Shown one piece after another: positions 12,916 through 24,267 of a stretch of DNA of 64,000 nucleotides. The notes below the pieces were generated by a model. That model did no database searches and had not been told where the DNA came from. It was given only the letters and a program-made list of their open reading frames with translations. The DNA comes from Ganoderma boninense (Eukaryota > Basidiomycota > Agaricomycetes > Polyporales > Polyporaceae). The stretch lies in assembly GCA_002900995.3 (NCBI GenBank), contig CM035314.1, forward strand, positions 1,845,372-1,909,371, written 5' to 3'. The position numbers were made by a program, and so were the translations under genes. Position 1 is the stretch's first letter, and each line of letters begins with the position of its first letter.

Positions 12916-13219
12916 TGTACCTCCGGAGACACGCCTAGTTCCCTTTCACAGTTCATCGACTCGGAGGCAAAAACTCGACTCGTTGCTCATTGCGGTCGTG
13001 GCCCTCGCCTTGGTCGTTGCGAACAGTCTTCAGGAGGCGCAAAAGCTGCTGCTCGAGAGTCCATGCACCGTAGCTCCTAGGAGGCGTCATAACAGGGTCG
13101 AAGTGGGCGGCTCGTTTTCTGCGGCGCCGTTCATCGTGATCAACCAGCGCTGAATTCGACATCATACCGACGCCCTACGGACTTGACGCGACGGCTATTC
13201 GGTTGTGGTGGTACAGGTA

Positions 13220-14093
13220 CCAGGAGCTCATCCGGTGGTGCCATTCGGCGGTTTGCGACATCGCCAGACTGGGGCTCTATCATGGTGAGAAGTCTTGCAG
13301 CTTCTCTTGGTTCTGATCGCGGTTCTCAGCCTTGTCGGCAAGATCATGAGCACCGTACAACGCACGAAAGAGCGAAAGCGATCGCTGCCCGATGACGAGG
13401 CAGAAGTCGCCGTGGTTCCGAGTCCGTCGTTGAAGTCAACTTGAGCCTGGGTGGGATCGGCCGGCAAACTCTCGCAGAACGTCGACGAGTCCAGGCGGTC
13501 CGACGACTGAATCCTGTCTTCGGCATCCAGCTGGCCGGCCAGGAGCTGCAGCAACTTGCAAGATGAACCGGTGGAACGGGTGGACTAGTCGGTCAGGCTG
13601 TCGATCCCCGAATCCCTCGTAACAACCTATGTATAGAAAATCAGCCTCGCTCTGGTTGAAGCACCCAGACCTCATCGGGTTAGCTTTCACCTCCCTTGCG
13701 CAACTAGAAAGCCGGAAAGACTACATCGTGGTAGCTGTGGCTCGGAGACCTCCTTAGGAAGCGCGCCATCTTGGTTCCGGGTGGCTGTGATGGTAATAAA
13801 CTCCTCTTCGAGCCCCAGCTCTAGATTCATGATCGACCAGACAGACACGCACCGACATAGCCACCCCAGCACCGACCTCAGTGAGCTCGGCAGCACACTC
13901 GCAGATGTCGAAGTGGATGGAGCCTACGGCCTAACTCTCTTGGTAAAGCGCGAGAACGAAACCACCCATTCCGCCCTCGCTGCAGAATGTGGTCGGCATT
14001 ATCGCTTCCGTGGCGAAGAAATATTGAGAGACATGCGAGGCACAGAATGGCTGCTCATGACTTGGGTCGGCCGTTCAAGTTCGAGGAAGACAT
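13220..14093 (-). pseudogene. FAD-dependent monooxygenase relic
   Basis: Degenerate copy of the monooxygenase at 37733-39560. On - it begins with the same ATGTCTTCCTC as that gene (ATG at 14093). It keeps a nucleotide-level match to the GGGMGG flavin loop, the TEVGAG segment, then LELGLEEEFITITATRNQDGA (intact gene: RELGLEEELLTITGTRNRDGA). It also keeps LAGQLDAEDRIQSSDRL (intact: LAKQLDAGDRIHFSKRL), and an APVWRC piece matches DPVWSG. Stops and frameshifts interrupt it, and the C-terminal half (GDAAH block) was not found before 13220. A non-functional, inverted, 3'-truncated duplicate. Confidence 0.72.
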
Positions 14094-15588
14094 GTCTGCA
14101 GGTTAGGATCAGAGGTATAACCCTGACGCGCTGATCCCGAATTCTAGAATGCGCGTGCTCCAAAAAGGCTGTTTGACACAGCCTTAGGACTCGTTCCAGC
14201 TCTAGGGGCGATCGCATCGTTTCGCCGCAAGACTGCGCGCATGGAGGATGAGGCAATTTGGGAGTAGCGAAGAAGTCCCCATCGTAGGTTCCACAGAACA
14301 GTGTCACAGACGGTGGAATTGGGTGGCCCTTCAACATTACCAAAGCATCGATCAGCATGACAGAGACCATACTGTCAGCAGCCCCGATTCTGCGACGCTC
14401 CAGGGCCCTCTCGACAGGCAGGAAACTGTCTGGAAGCAATACGTTGAGCAGTATAGTTCCCGGCATCAGTTTTGGCGTCAAAGGAGGTTCTATTTACTGC
14501 TCCGCCTTACTCCGTTCAAGTTCCACAGATCCATTTCACGATCCTGCCGAAGGATATCGCAACGGCGCCACGTGTCACAGGCTCACTGTCTATTTTCGAC
14601 ACGGGGAAGAACCCCAGTCGCTGCAATAGGAGGGCAGACCGAGTTGCTTCGGAGCTGAGACGAGACGTTCAGGTCGTACTCAACTTTTGTGAGGGGCCGC
14701 TGCCCGGTGGCCAGAGCAAAAAGATTTTTGAAGTCCTTACGTATGCCATTGGAGACCGCAGTGAGCATGAGTAAACTATCTGATTCTTCCGCAGCGTTCG
14801 AACGAATATACTCAGCTGCAAGAAGCTCAAGAATGGGAAGAAGCTGTAGGGGGACGGCGATCGTCGTCAGGAGCGGTGGGGCGCTTATATTACTTAAATT
14901 GGAGCCTCCGCATGCCAAGGAACAGTTCGGGCCGATGAGAAGCGAGCGCTCGCTGGATTAGGGCAGGTGAGTCTCAGCAGAGTCTCAGCTGCAGTCTGGG
15001 TGGCACTCCTCCTCTTGCAAGTTCTTAGCCATCTGCAATGCCGGCCACCATTCCGGGCTTCTGCCACGACACCTATCATAGCAAGGCATATTTATCCCAG
15101 ACTTGCGAGCATTGCAAACGGGTGCCGCCACGCCGCCGCGCTCCGAGCGGACATTGCCCCAGTCCCGCTACACTCTTCCACCAGTCTTCCACGGCGCGCA
15201 GGACAGATCGGAAGAGCGTACTTACACAGAAAATTGATACGTAAGGTGAGCGTAGCAAGCTCTCAGATACCAAAGTACATCACGTTCATTTATAATCACA
15301 GTCAGTCGAGACACCGGGTGCACCCTTTGGCTTCAGGCACCTAGTATGAACGTGAAAGGGGTTTCGCTGAGGCCGATCCCGGCTCCTTTCTAAGTCATAG
15401 CTAGACCTTGCATTTGAAAGCATCCCCTTCCAAACTGACGGAAATCAGAACCCCTCCTCTGACGGATGCCCTGGAAGGTGGTGACGTCACTGCGGCGCGA
15501 CGCGATGGAGGAGTAAATGGCGCATGTTTCGAGACTTGCGGTATAAAGCCCCCTTCCCATATTATTTGCTTTGTCCCCACCGTTTGTT
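14094..15588. other. spacer with unassigned open frames
   Basis: Open frames on both strands (for example - 14481-13999, - 14918-14583, + 14472-14774) look partly protein-like but carry no recognised domain and contradict each other. The spacer also holds an isolated F-box-type promoter core (14958-14968), an Illumina-adapter-like 15-mer (15205-15219) and the FMO TATA box GTATAAAG at 15541-15548. Confidence 0.4.
14958..14968 (+). promoter_or_regulatory. orphan copy of the F-box promoter core
   Basis: TTAGGGCAGGT, 11 of the 13 bases of the shared element, followed by GAGTCTC. No F-box gene lies downstream; the next gene is the flavin monooxygenase at 15589. Confidence 0.35.
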
Positions 15589-18201
15589 ATGGACGTCAAA
15601 CCCCTAGCGCAAAAGCTGTCACCCATGCACTGGGTGGTCTCAGCCTTCAATTTCTTCTATGTTCTCGTGCAACACATCATCATCTGGCTGTTCAAGCCGG
15701 TACGTCCTAGTTCGAAGTCAGCCAATTATTGTAGGACTGAATTCTCCTTCGACAGCCTGCACCGCCGTCTCCTGAGCTACCTCAGCAGGTGAACGGTAGG
15801 ATCGCTGTCATCGGCGCCGGACTGACCGGCGTTTCGAGCGCGGCGCACGCCATCGCGCATGGTTTCGACGTCGTCATATACGAACAAACAGACCAAGTTG
15901 GTGCGTGCCTTTGTTTTCCCCATCTTTCAACATCCTGCGTACATGCAAGTAGTGTATACATGCCACTCTTCTCCGCTGGATCGCTTCCGCCCTGCAAAAG
16001 CATTGGGACAGTGGCCATGGGCTTACGTTGACAGCCCGGAAGTTACGTGCCCACGACGGCGTCCTAAGGACTTCTAATTTTACCCCAAACTCTCTAGCAA
16101 CTCAATTGAGCTTAGCCAATTCACAGGCGGCATTTGGGCACATGTGAACAAGACTTCAGGCCTCCAGCTCAACTCCCTCCTCTACCGCTTCCATCCTGGC
16201 GTCCTCTGGTCGTGCGCCTTCCCCAAGCGCAATGAGATCTTGCACGGTTCGTCTCTGTCCTTATCGCTATTACCCTTACCACGCAGCAGCACTAAAATGC
16301 ACGTCCGCGAACCTGACCCTCTGAACCTACAGAGACACGCCGCATTTGGGAAGAGTACCAGCTCGCGCCGCGCACACGCTTCAGCACCCGCGTCACCTGC
16401 GTTAAGCGCGTCCAGGGCACCGGCAAACGTCTCTCGGACCCGAGCGCGGACGAGAGCACGCGCTCGCGGTGGCTCATCAACGAGGGCGAGGATGGAGCCT
16501 TCGACGCGGTCGTCGTCACCGTCGGCACCTGCGGCTCCCCGAAGCGCATCGACATCCCTGGGCTCCCGCGCTCGGAGGAGGACACGTCGGAGGAGGGCGG
16601 CTGGCGCGAGGCGAAGCACAGGGGCGGGCGCGGCGGCGAGGTGTTCGAGGGCGAGGTGATTCACTCCAGCGAGCTCGACAGGGCGGACCTCGAGGGGCGG
16701 ACGGTGATCGTCGTGGGCAGCGGCGCGAGCGGCGTTGAGGCGGTCGAGACGGCGTTCGCGAAGGGCGCGGAGCACTGCGTCATGCTCGCGCGCGACGACA
16801 AGGTGTGTCTCGTGGTGGTCGTAGCGTCGATCCGACATTTGCATGACGCTGACGCATAGCCGTGCAGTGGATCATCCCGCGGAACATCTTCATGGACACG
16901 CTCATCGCGGCGCAGCCGTTCGGGCGGCAGACGCCGCTCTCGTTCCTCTGGGAGCGGCTGATCGTGCTGCTCAACTACCGCGGCGCGCCCGAGCTCGTCC
17001 CCGCGCGCGTCGGCATCTTCGAGGGCACCCCGGTCGTGAACGACGAGTTCGTCGGCTGGGTGCGCCAGGGCCGGTGCGAGTACGTCCGGTGCGACATCGA
17101 GCGGCTCACGAGGCACGGCATACGCGTGTCCGCGCGGAGCCGGGACGAGAAGCCCGGGGAGGGGAAGGAGACGCGCGAGTACGAGGGCGACGTGCTCGTG
17201 CTCGCGACCGGCTTCCACAAACCCGAGATCTCTTTCTTCGAGGAGGACCTCTTCCCGGACAGCTACGACGTGCGTTTGCGCTTGCTTGGTTTGCGGGCAT
17301 CGCGGGACCTTGGCTGACTGCCCCCTCTCATGCAGCGGCCCAACCTGTACCTGCAGAACTTCTCCACGGAGGATTGGTCGGTGCTCATGACCAATTCGGC
17401 GTATGTGAACGCGATAGGGACCGTCGGTCACTTGTGAGCTTCCTCTTGCATTCCATTGAGACGGGCCTCCACGCTAATGGTTCGCCCGATGTCTGCAGCC
17501 ACATCGGCATCTGTACGTGCACCCGCTCACCATCAAACGCTACATAATGACCATTTCCCCCCACCAGATACGCGCATCTTGCTCACCTTCCTGTTGGACC
17601 CCGACGTGCGTCCGACGCCGAAGGACATGAAGCTCTGGGTCGACGTCATCCGCTTCCTCAAGCGCGGCGCGCGCGGGGGCGCGTTGAGCTTCTTCACCTA
17701 CATGGAGCTGAGTGCGTGGTCGTGCACGATTCTCCTCGGTTCCGGTTGCAGTTGCTAACACCCTTGGCGGCACCAGCGATTTGGCTGCTTCTCTTCCACG
17801 TGCTGCGCATCGACCGCTTGAAGTGGTGCGTGGTTTCCTCGGCCCGGCGGTTGCATGCGTATCGTCGCCGTACTCAATGTTTCGTGTGCACAGGGTGTTC
17901 TTCATCATGCAAGGGTGGGGCGTGTACCCGGAGGAGTTCCGGCGGGAGAGGTCGCGCACAGGCTCGCATGAAGGCGTCCGAGGTCCTCGCGCACATTCAG
18001 GAGCGGGGCGCCGAGGCCAAGGAAAAGGTATCTCTGCGGTTCGGGCAGGCGCAGGAATGGGGCGCACAGGCGCAACGCAAGGTCGCAGAGAAGGTGCCTC
18101 GTGCGCGGGAGAGAGTGGGCCATGAGGTGCGGGAGAGGGCAGGGCAGGCCCACCAAAAGGCCAGCCACGCTCACCACAAGGTCGCCCAGGAAACCAAGTG
18201 A
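15589..18201 (+). CDS. flavin-containing monooxygenase (FMO-like), membrane-anchored
   Basis: FAD- and NAD(P)H-dependent oxygenase of the FMO / N-hydroxylating class. TATA box 45 bp upstream. The N-terminus has a hydrophobic anchor (about residues 12-35, WVVSAFNFFYVLVQHIIIWL). The FAD loop is VIGAGLTG, then YEQTDQVGGIWA. The FMO signature is FEGEVIHSSELD (F-x-G-x-x-x-H). The second dinucleotide loop is VIVVGSGASG, and LATGFHKP follows. About eight introns. C-terminal exons give IWLLLFHVLRIDRLKW and FFIMQGWGVYPEEF. After this, about 17938-17962, the frame seems to slip. The continuous frame becomes Gly/Arg-rich and ends at 18125, whereas the frame ending at 18201 encodes a helical A/K/H-rich tail (HQKASHAHHKVAQETK). 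The longer end is given here; frameshift or missed intron is unresolved. Substrate unknown. Confidence 0.7.
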
Positions 18202-18358
18202 GGCGGGCATGGCCCCCCTACATAGAATGAAAGATAGCAGTGCGTCGCGGTGATCAATCTCCCTCGTTGTGTACACGCCTTCGTGCTGTCTTCGGAGCGA
18301 CATCTATGTACATAGTGCACTCTATACGAATAGAACAGTCGACTTGGGTAGCGCGCGA

Positions 18359-19688
18359 TCAATACTTCTCAGCCTCGTTCGTGAGGAACGCCTCCAGCGC
18401 ACGCTCCGGCTCGTCCCAATGCACCTGCCAAAGACAGTCAGTCAGTCACCACCAAAGCCAGACGCGCTTCCGAACCCAAACCAGCGACACTCACGAAGTG
18501 GTTCGCGCCTTCCAGCCTGACCGACGTGACCTCCCTCAGCTTCTCGCCCTTCGCCCTCGCCGCGGCGGCCCGCCACCTGAGGTTCCACGTCGTCCACGTC
18601 GTCTCCCACACCGAGCGGTCGCACCACACATGGCGCACCTCGACCGCGCGCCATCCCTCGAGCCCCTCATCAGCGAGCGCGAGCGCGCCCTCGCGCAGCG
18701 TCACGAACACCCCGCTCGCGATGCCCCCAGCGAGGAGAAGCGAGTCCGACCCTCCCGGATCGCCAGGGCCCGGGAAGAGCGCGGACGCGGCCTCGTCGGG
18801 CGTGAGGATCGAGAGCGTGGGCGGCGGCGCGGCGAGGTGCGTGCGCACTTCGAACGTCGCGGCCGCGGCCAGCTTGTCCTCGTCAGGTGCGGAGGACACG
18901 CTGGAGGCGGCGGCGAGCGCGGGGGTGTCGGTGCGGTGCGCGAAGTAGCCGCTGACCCAGTGCGAGAAGACGCGCGTCTGGTCCGCAGGCGCGACCGCGG
19001 GGTCGAAGAGCGGGTTGTAGTTGTACTGCGCTGGGGGCGGGGCGAAGCCGAGGACGTGGTACGGGCTGTCTGTGGGGAGTGCGATGTGCGCATGAGAGGA
19101 GGTCTGAGCGTGTGGATCGGGGGAGTGGGCGTACCGTAGAAGACGACGCGGCGCACGTATTTGCTGAGATCGACGCCGCTGCCGTCGGCGGGAGAGAGAG
19201 AGGGCGCGTGCGCGAGGAAGGACGACATCCACCCTGTGCCGAACGACCAGCCCGCGATCACGATGCCGCCCTTCTTCTCCTCGTGCTGCGCGAGGGGTAT
19301 AGTTGTTGGCTTGGACGAAGCGCGCGAGGAGGTCGTACACCTCGCGCGCTCGTTCCTGCATGAAGGTCGCGAGCTGCGCGTGAGCCTCGGACGCTTCGGA
19401 CGTCGTGGCAGCTTGGAGGACAGCGTGGTCTTCGGGCGAAAACGGTGCCGCGCCAGGGTAGTCGCGCCGATTGACGAGGACGACGCGCGCATTCTGCCCG
19501 GGAGCGAGGGGTATGAGTTTTGCGAAGATCCCTGGAAGATCTGTCAGCGCATTGTTTTGGCAAGACAGGACTCTCCCTGACACACCGCTATGCCAGGCAA
19601 AGCCATGAAGGAGGACTAAGGTGGTGTAGTCCGTGCTTCCGGCCGGTGGGCCAGAGTCCTGCAGGATAGAGAGGGCGGTGTCCGACAT
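18359..19688 (-). CDS. alpha/beta-hydrolase family protein, copy c (internal frameshift)
   Basis: Starts MSDTALSILQDSGPPAGS at 19688 and ends with exon VHWDEPERALEAFLTNEAEKY, TGA at 18361-18359. It has LLHGFAWHSG, NRRDYPGAAPF, elbow GWSFGTGWM, VRHVWCD and EGANHF, so all three catalytic-type residues are present in the DNA. At about 19298-19306 the frame changes between FVQANN and IPLAQHEEKKGG; one inserted T, or two lost bases, explains it. As printed, the continuous frame misses the elbow. Otherwise it is well conserved, and first of the c-d-e tandem array on this strand. Either a recent pseudogene or a base-calling error. Confidence 0.68.
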
Positions 19689-20902
19689 GTCTGTGAGGCA
19701 GGTGAGTCGATGATAAAGACGAAAACATACAGGAAACACTTTTAACGATGACGGAGAGTGAATCCAGGGGCATTCCCTGCGAAGGCAACGTGGCTCTTGG
19801 ATGAACTATAGCCATTTTCTGTGCTGAAAGCACACACATTCGGTGCTGTTGTGTGTGTATTGAGAACGAGGGACGGATGATTTCTCATTTGTGGGCAGCC
19901 TTCGATTCGCAGCTATAGTTCGCGAATAAGGACAGAGGAGTGCTATGCACCAATTCGCATTGTCTATACAGCGACGGGATACTAACCAATCCTCATGTAG
20001 GGGCTCAATGGTTGAATCCACTTGCTCATGTTCCTATTCCTGAGGAAGATGTCGCCGCGTTTCTACGATGTAAGTAGCGAAAGGCCGTCTCCATGAAAGA
20101 TACTGCGGCGGCCGAGGCTTACAACGACGCTTCCCATGCCTCGAGCTCGCCGCAAAGCGGCGCCACGACGGTTTGGAGTGGGGCCCGTGAATCTCTCGAT
20201 CGCTGGAGTACTGACAGTAAACGCAGTCCCCATGTTAAAGCTAAAAATTTGACAGACTTTATTGTGAAAGACGAAAACAATGGAGAGAGGCACTGACCTC
20301 CTAGTATTCAAGCCAGAACTTGGACGTCGGAGCCAGACTCTGCGATTAAAGAGATCCTAGAGGCACGGTGTGGAGGCAGATTGAATCCGTTGATCGGAAT
20401 AAATATAGTGGATTTCTAGTCACAAGGTAAAGAGAGATATCGTAGTGGGGGGCGGTGGTAGCAGCGGTTGGATAGGTATTGGGTAGGGGCAGCAGTTCAA
20501 ATTTCAAACGTTTACGAGTGCAACCATTGCATTACGTCATATCCAAAATTGGCAACTCAGACGCTTAACGTCGGAATGGCCTGCCGAAACAGTTGGCAAG
20601 GAGGCCGCCGCTGACTGCTGGTGGCTTGACAGTTCACTACTTACTGTATATTTACGCCGGCGGACGATGGATGGAACCCTTTAGGAATTGCGGGAAATGG
20701 CTACCAGGGGAGGGTCTCATCGTTAGCGGTGAGAATGCTCAGTAAGTAAGTCATATAATCCCTTTAAACGTGCCAGCATGCATAGAAACCCACATAAGCT
20801 GACCGAACAACTTGAACTTTACTATTTTGTATTGAGTGGGCGTCGCCAATAAGGACCTCCAACCCAACCAACAGGCGCTATAGGGCTCCGAAATACCCAC
20901 GC
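19689..20902. other. intergenic region between hydrolases c and d
   Basis: About 1.2 kb with no supported gene. It is AT-rich and holds the promoter of copy c and the 3' flank of copy d. Confidence 0.5.
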
Positions 20903-22230
20903 TCACAGTTTTGCACCGAACTTGGGGACATCGTTTGGTGCCACCGACAAAATGGCCTCCATCGCTCGCTCCGGCTCCTCCCAATGAACCTAGTAAGATC
21001 ATAAATAACGCACCGTCTCAAATGATCAGGCTCACGTGGATGCTGCTTACGAAGTGATTCGCGCCTCGCATCCGGAAGAACGTCACGTTTCTCAGCGCAA
21101 CCCCGGCCTTCGTCTCCTCGTCCAATATCCTCCGCATGTTTACCTCCGCCCATGGCATAAGGAACGGCGAGCGGTCGCACCACAGATGGCGGACCTCGAC
21201 GTTCCTCCACGGATCACCTACAAACTGCGCACTCGCGGGTGGCAGACGCAGGGCGTTCTGGCGAATCACTGTGAAGACCCCGGACTGACCGCCTCCAACC
21301 ATGAGGGTGTAATCCGAGCCGCCTCGAGGGTCACCTGGCACGGGGTGGACTGTGCCCTCTCGTTCCTCCTGGTTTAGGATTCCGATGGTCGGGGGCGGGA
21401 AGGGGAGATAATCGTATTGGTATTTGTACTTGTCGGGGGTCTCGCCGTGGTCGTAGTGCCCGCTAACCCACACGCCGAATTGTGCAGTTACGTCTTGAAC
21501 GGGGACCGAGGGGTCGATGAGCGGGAAGAGCTTGCCCAGGATACCCGAGATGCCCAAGACAAGGTCGGGAGGGTCTGATCGTGTGCAAACATCAGGAATG
21601 TGCAGTAATTGCTGTTCAGTTCTGAATTATTCGCCAGACTCTAACGCGACACGTACCGTAGAAAATCACCCGCCGCACGTATCTGCTCAGGTCCACCTCG
21701 TGCACGGGGAACGATGCGACGTTCGCCAAGAGCGACGTCATCCACCCAGTCCCGAATGACCATCCCCCGATCACGATCCCACCCTTGTTCTCTTCTGGAC
21801 GGGCGGGCGGGATCCTGTGCTGGGCAACGAACGTGACGAGCAGGTCATACACCTCGCGGGCCCGCTCAGCCATGAACGCGTGGAGATTTGCGCGCGCGGC
21901 GAGCGGGTCGGTCTTGACTTCGACCGCGGCGTTCACCAGCACGGCTCGCTCCTCGAGGGAGTACGGCATGGACGCTGGGTAGTCCCGACGATTGACGAGA
22001 ACGACGCGCGAGTTGTGGCGAGAGGCAATAGGGACCAGCTTCGCGAAGATGGCTGCAAGCACGTGAAAGCTCTCTAAGGACCGCTTCCTGCGCTGGAAAA
22101 GAGGAGGAGATCGAGACGCACCGCTGCTCCATGCATAGCCGTGTATGATTACGATCGTGGTGTAATCGGTGCTGCCTTCAGGAGCACCTGAATCGTTGAT
22201 TATTCCGAGGCAAAGAGGGCTGCGAGTCAT
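20903..22230 (-). CDS. alpha/beta-hydrolase family protein, copy d
   Basis: Reads intact. The chosen start is ATG 22230 (MTRSPLCLGIINDSGAPEGS), which gives the same spacing to the DSG motif as the paralogues; a further ATG upstream in frame (about 22278) is possible. TATATAG lies at 22296-22302. It has IIHGYAWSSG, NRRDYPASMPY, elbow GWSFGTGWM, then DPPDLVLGISG, GGSDYTLM, VRHLWCD and RGANHF. The last exon is VHWEEPERAMEAIL ... FGAKL, TGA at 20905-20903. Three introns at the family positions. Ser, Asp and His of the expected triad are all present, so this is the best candidate for an active enzyme in the c-d-e array. Probably cytosolic; substrate unknown. Confidence 0.78.
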
Positions 22231-22676
22231 CCTGAGTCGAACAGCGGGAAAGAACGGGAGTGCAGACTCTGTTCCCATGTCGGATGCCACCATCCTATAT
22301 AGGCCCCGTAAGCCTAAGGTTGTATGAATGGGTCCGCAATGCTCCCGCTGCAATGAGACTACGCATTCAAAACCCAGGACAAACACGGAAGATTGTCTGC
22401 GTCATGCGACCCAAGCGCACGAGCGGTCAGCCATCTTCTTCATTATCTCCAGGTGGCGGTCGGAGAAGCCCTACCCCGCGTAGGAAGTCTGAACCTTCTC
22501 TGAGTTAGAAGCGCGTGAACGGGAGGGGAGCAAGGGAGTCCGTTAAGTACAAAACGAAACAGCCAGAGCGAGACACGCGGCTCGGGGAACCGGTTGGGAG
22601 GGAAAAACTGGTGTTATCTCCGACGAGCATGGGCGTCATGAAACCCTGCTTTCCGCCCCCTGGTCGCCATCGCCGT
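22231..22676. other. intergenic region between hydrolases d and e
   Basis: 446 bp with no gene seen; contains the likely promoter of copy d (TATATAG at 22296-22302 on -). Confidence 0.5.
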
Positions 22677-24002
22677 TCATTCAAGGAACGCCTGCAGAAC
22701 GCGCTCCGGCTCTTCCCAATGCACCTGCAAGGATATCAGTACACACGGCAAGGTGCGGCAGCACGTCAGCCCTCCTGTCAGCGTCGAGCGAACTTGAAGG
22801 AAGGAGGAATGCTCACACAGTGGTTCGCCCCGCGCAGGCGTGTGAACGCCAGGTCCCGGACGCTGCCCCCCGCCTTCCTCTTCCCCACCATGTACTCCTG
22901 GAGGCACGTCGCCGCCCACGGCATCGGCCATGGCGAAGGCGTCGCACCACACGTGCCGCACCTCGGTGGCGTCCCACCCGCCCAGACCGGCGTCCCATCC
23001 ACCCAGGCCGGCGTCCGAGTCCCTGGCGCCATGCACCCGTAGCGCCTCTTCGCGCAGAACGGCATACGCCCCGCTGAATATGCCTGCGTTCATAAGGGTC
23101 GTGTCCGAACCTCCGCGGGGGTCCACCGGCACCGGGTCGACGACAGCGCAGCGCTCCTCGGCGGTTAGTAGGTCCCTGAAGGTTGAAGGGAGAGATGCGG
23201 AGGGTTTTCCGAGGTCGAGCGTGTCTGCTGTGCACGTCTCGCCGTGTGCGACAACCCCGCTGACCCAGACGCTGAACGCCTCCGCGAGGTCCTCAGGCGC
23301 GATGTTCGGGTCAACGAACGGAAAGTATGCCCCATCGGGGGGTGGGAACCCCAGGACGAGATAGGGAGGATCTTGGTGCGGAGTTGATCCGGGTGAGCAG
23401 GACGTTGCATAAACCCGAACGCGAGACAGCTAGACGTACCGTAAAATACGATGCGACGCACGTAGTCGGTCAAGTCGACAGCATCGGCACTGCGTGGTGC
23501 CACATGGGCGAGGAATGCAGTAATCCAGGCCGTCCCGAGCGACCAGCCCACAAGCACAATCCCACCCGAGTTTGCATGAGGTTGGGCGAGAGGAATACGG
23601 TTGTCGGAGATGAAACGGGTAAGAAGACTGGATACGTCGATCGCTCCCTGCTTCATGATCGATACCACCTTGGAACATGCTGCGCTCACGTCGGTCGTGG
23701 CCTCAGCAGCGGCCGTTAGCAAGTTCGCGCGCTCTGCTAGGGAGTACGGTGCAGCGCCAGGGTAGTCGCGGCGGTTCACGAGGACGATACGGGAATTGTG
23801 AGCGCGGGCGAGTGGGACCAGCTTGGTGAAGACACCTTCCAAATGCAATCAAAAACGAGAAGAAAAGAACACAGCACTGGATATGCGCACCGCTGTGCCA
23901 TCCAAGGCCATGGAGTATAATGATAGTCGTGTAGTCGGCGCTATCTTCCGGTGCGCCGGAGTCGAGGAAGATGTGGAAGCGCGTAGATGAGGAGCTTTGC
24001 AT
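22677..24002 (-). CDS. alpha/beta-hydrolase family protein, copy e (frameshifted)
   Basis: Start MQSSSSTRFHIFLDSGAPED at 24002, with TATAAAG on - at 24068-24062. It has ILHGLGWHSG, NRRDYPGAAPY, and an elbow GWSLG (Leu where the others have Phe). The region before the acid holds a short direct repeat giving GLGGWDAGLGGWDA, not seen in the other copies. The acid motif VRHVWCD is present. At about 22920-22936 the frame slips between CDAFAM and MPWAATCLQEY. RLRGANHC and the last exon VHWEEPERVLQAFLE (TGA 22679-22677) are in the second frame. Likely a pseudogene or an assembly indel. Confidence 0.66.
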
Positions 24003-24174
24003 GGGGGAATTATAATGAGCGCGTAGGGGCTTCGCAGCGAAATCTGGAAGAACACCATACCTTTATATCCTCCACGTCCTCAAGCTACCAGCGTTCATCT
24101 GCGATAGAGGAGAACAAAATACTCTGAAACAATGTGGCGGACCAGTCTCCGGTGACACGCGGAATGACTTGGCG

Positions 24175-24267
24175 CCAGTGAAAAGTTACGAACCTTAACG
24201 ATCCTTTCTCAACCAAATGGCAACTTTGATACTATAGGCGGTCTCGAGCCACTGCGCCACCGCAATG
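24175..24267 (-). ncRNA. tRNA-like Pol III element (degenerate)
   Basis: On -: TGGCGCAGTGG (24259-24249) fits the A-box pattern and GGTTCGTAACT (24194-24184) resembles a B-box, 50-60 nt apart, followed at once by a TTTT run. No acceptor stem pairs, so it is not a functional tRNA as read. It could be a tRNA relic or the head of a SINE. Confidence 0.25.

Noticed and set aside
14357..14918. Overlapping open frames on both strands as a possible transposon gene
   Set aside because: No terminal repeats, target duplications or transposase-like motifs seen; neither strand gives a coherent protein.
22677..24002. CRISPR-like or satellite repeat suggested by GTCCCA/CCCAGGC repeats
   Set aside because: The repeats are coding (Gly-Trp-Asp-Ala) inside hydrolase e, only two units long.
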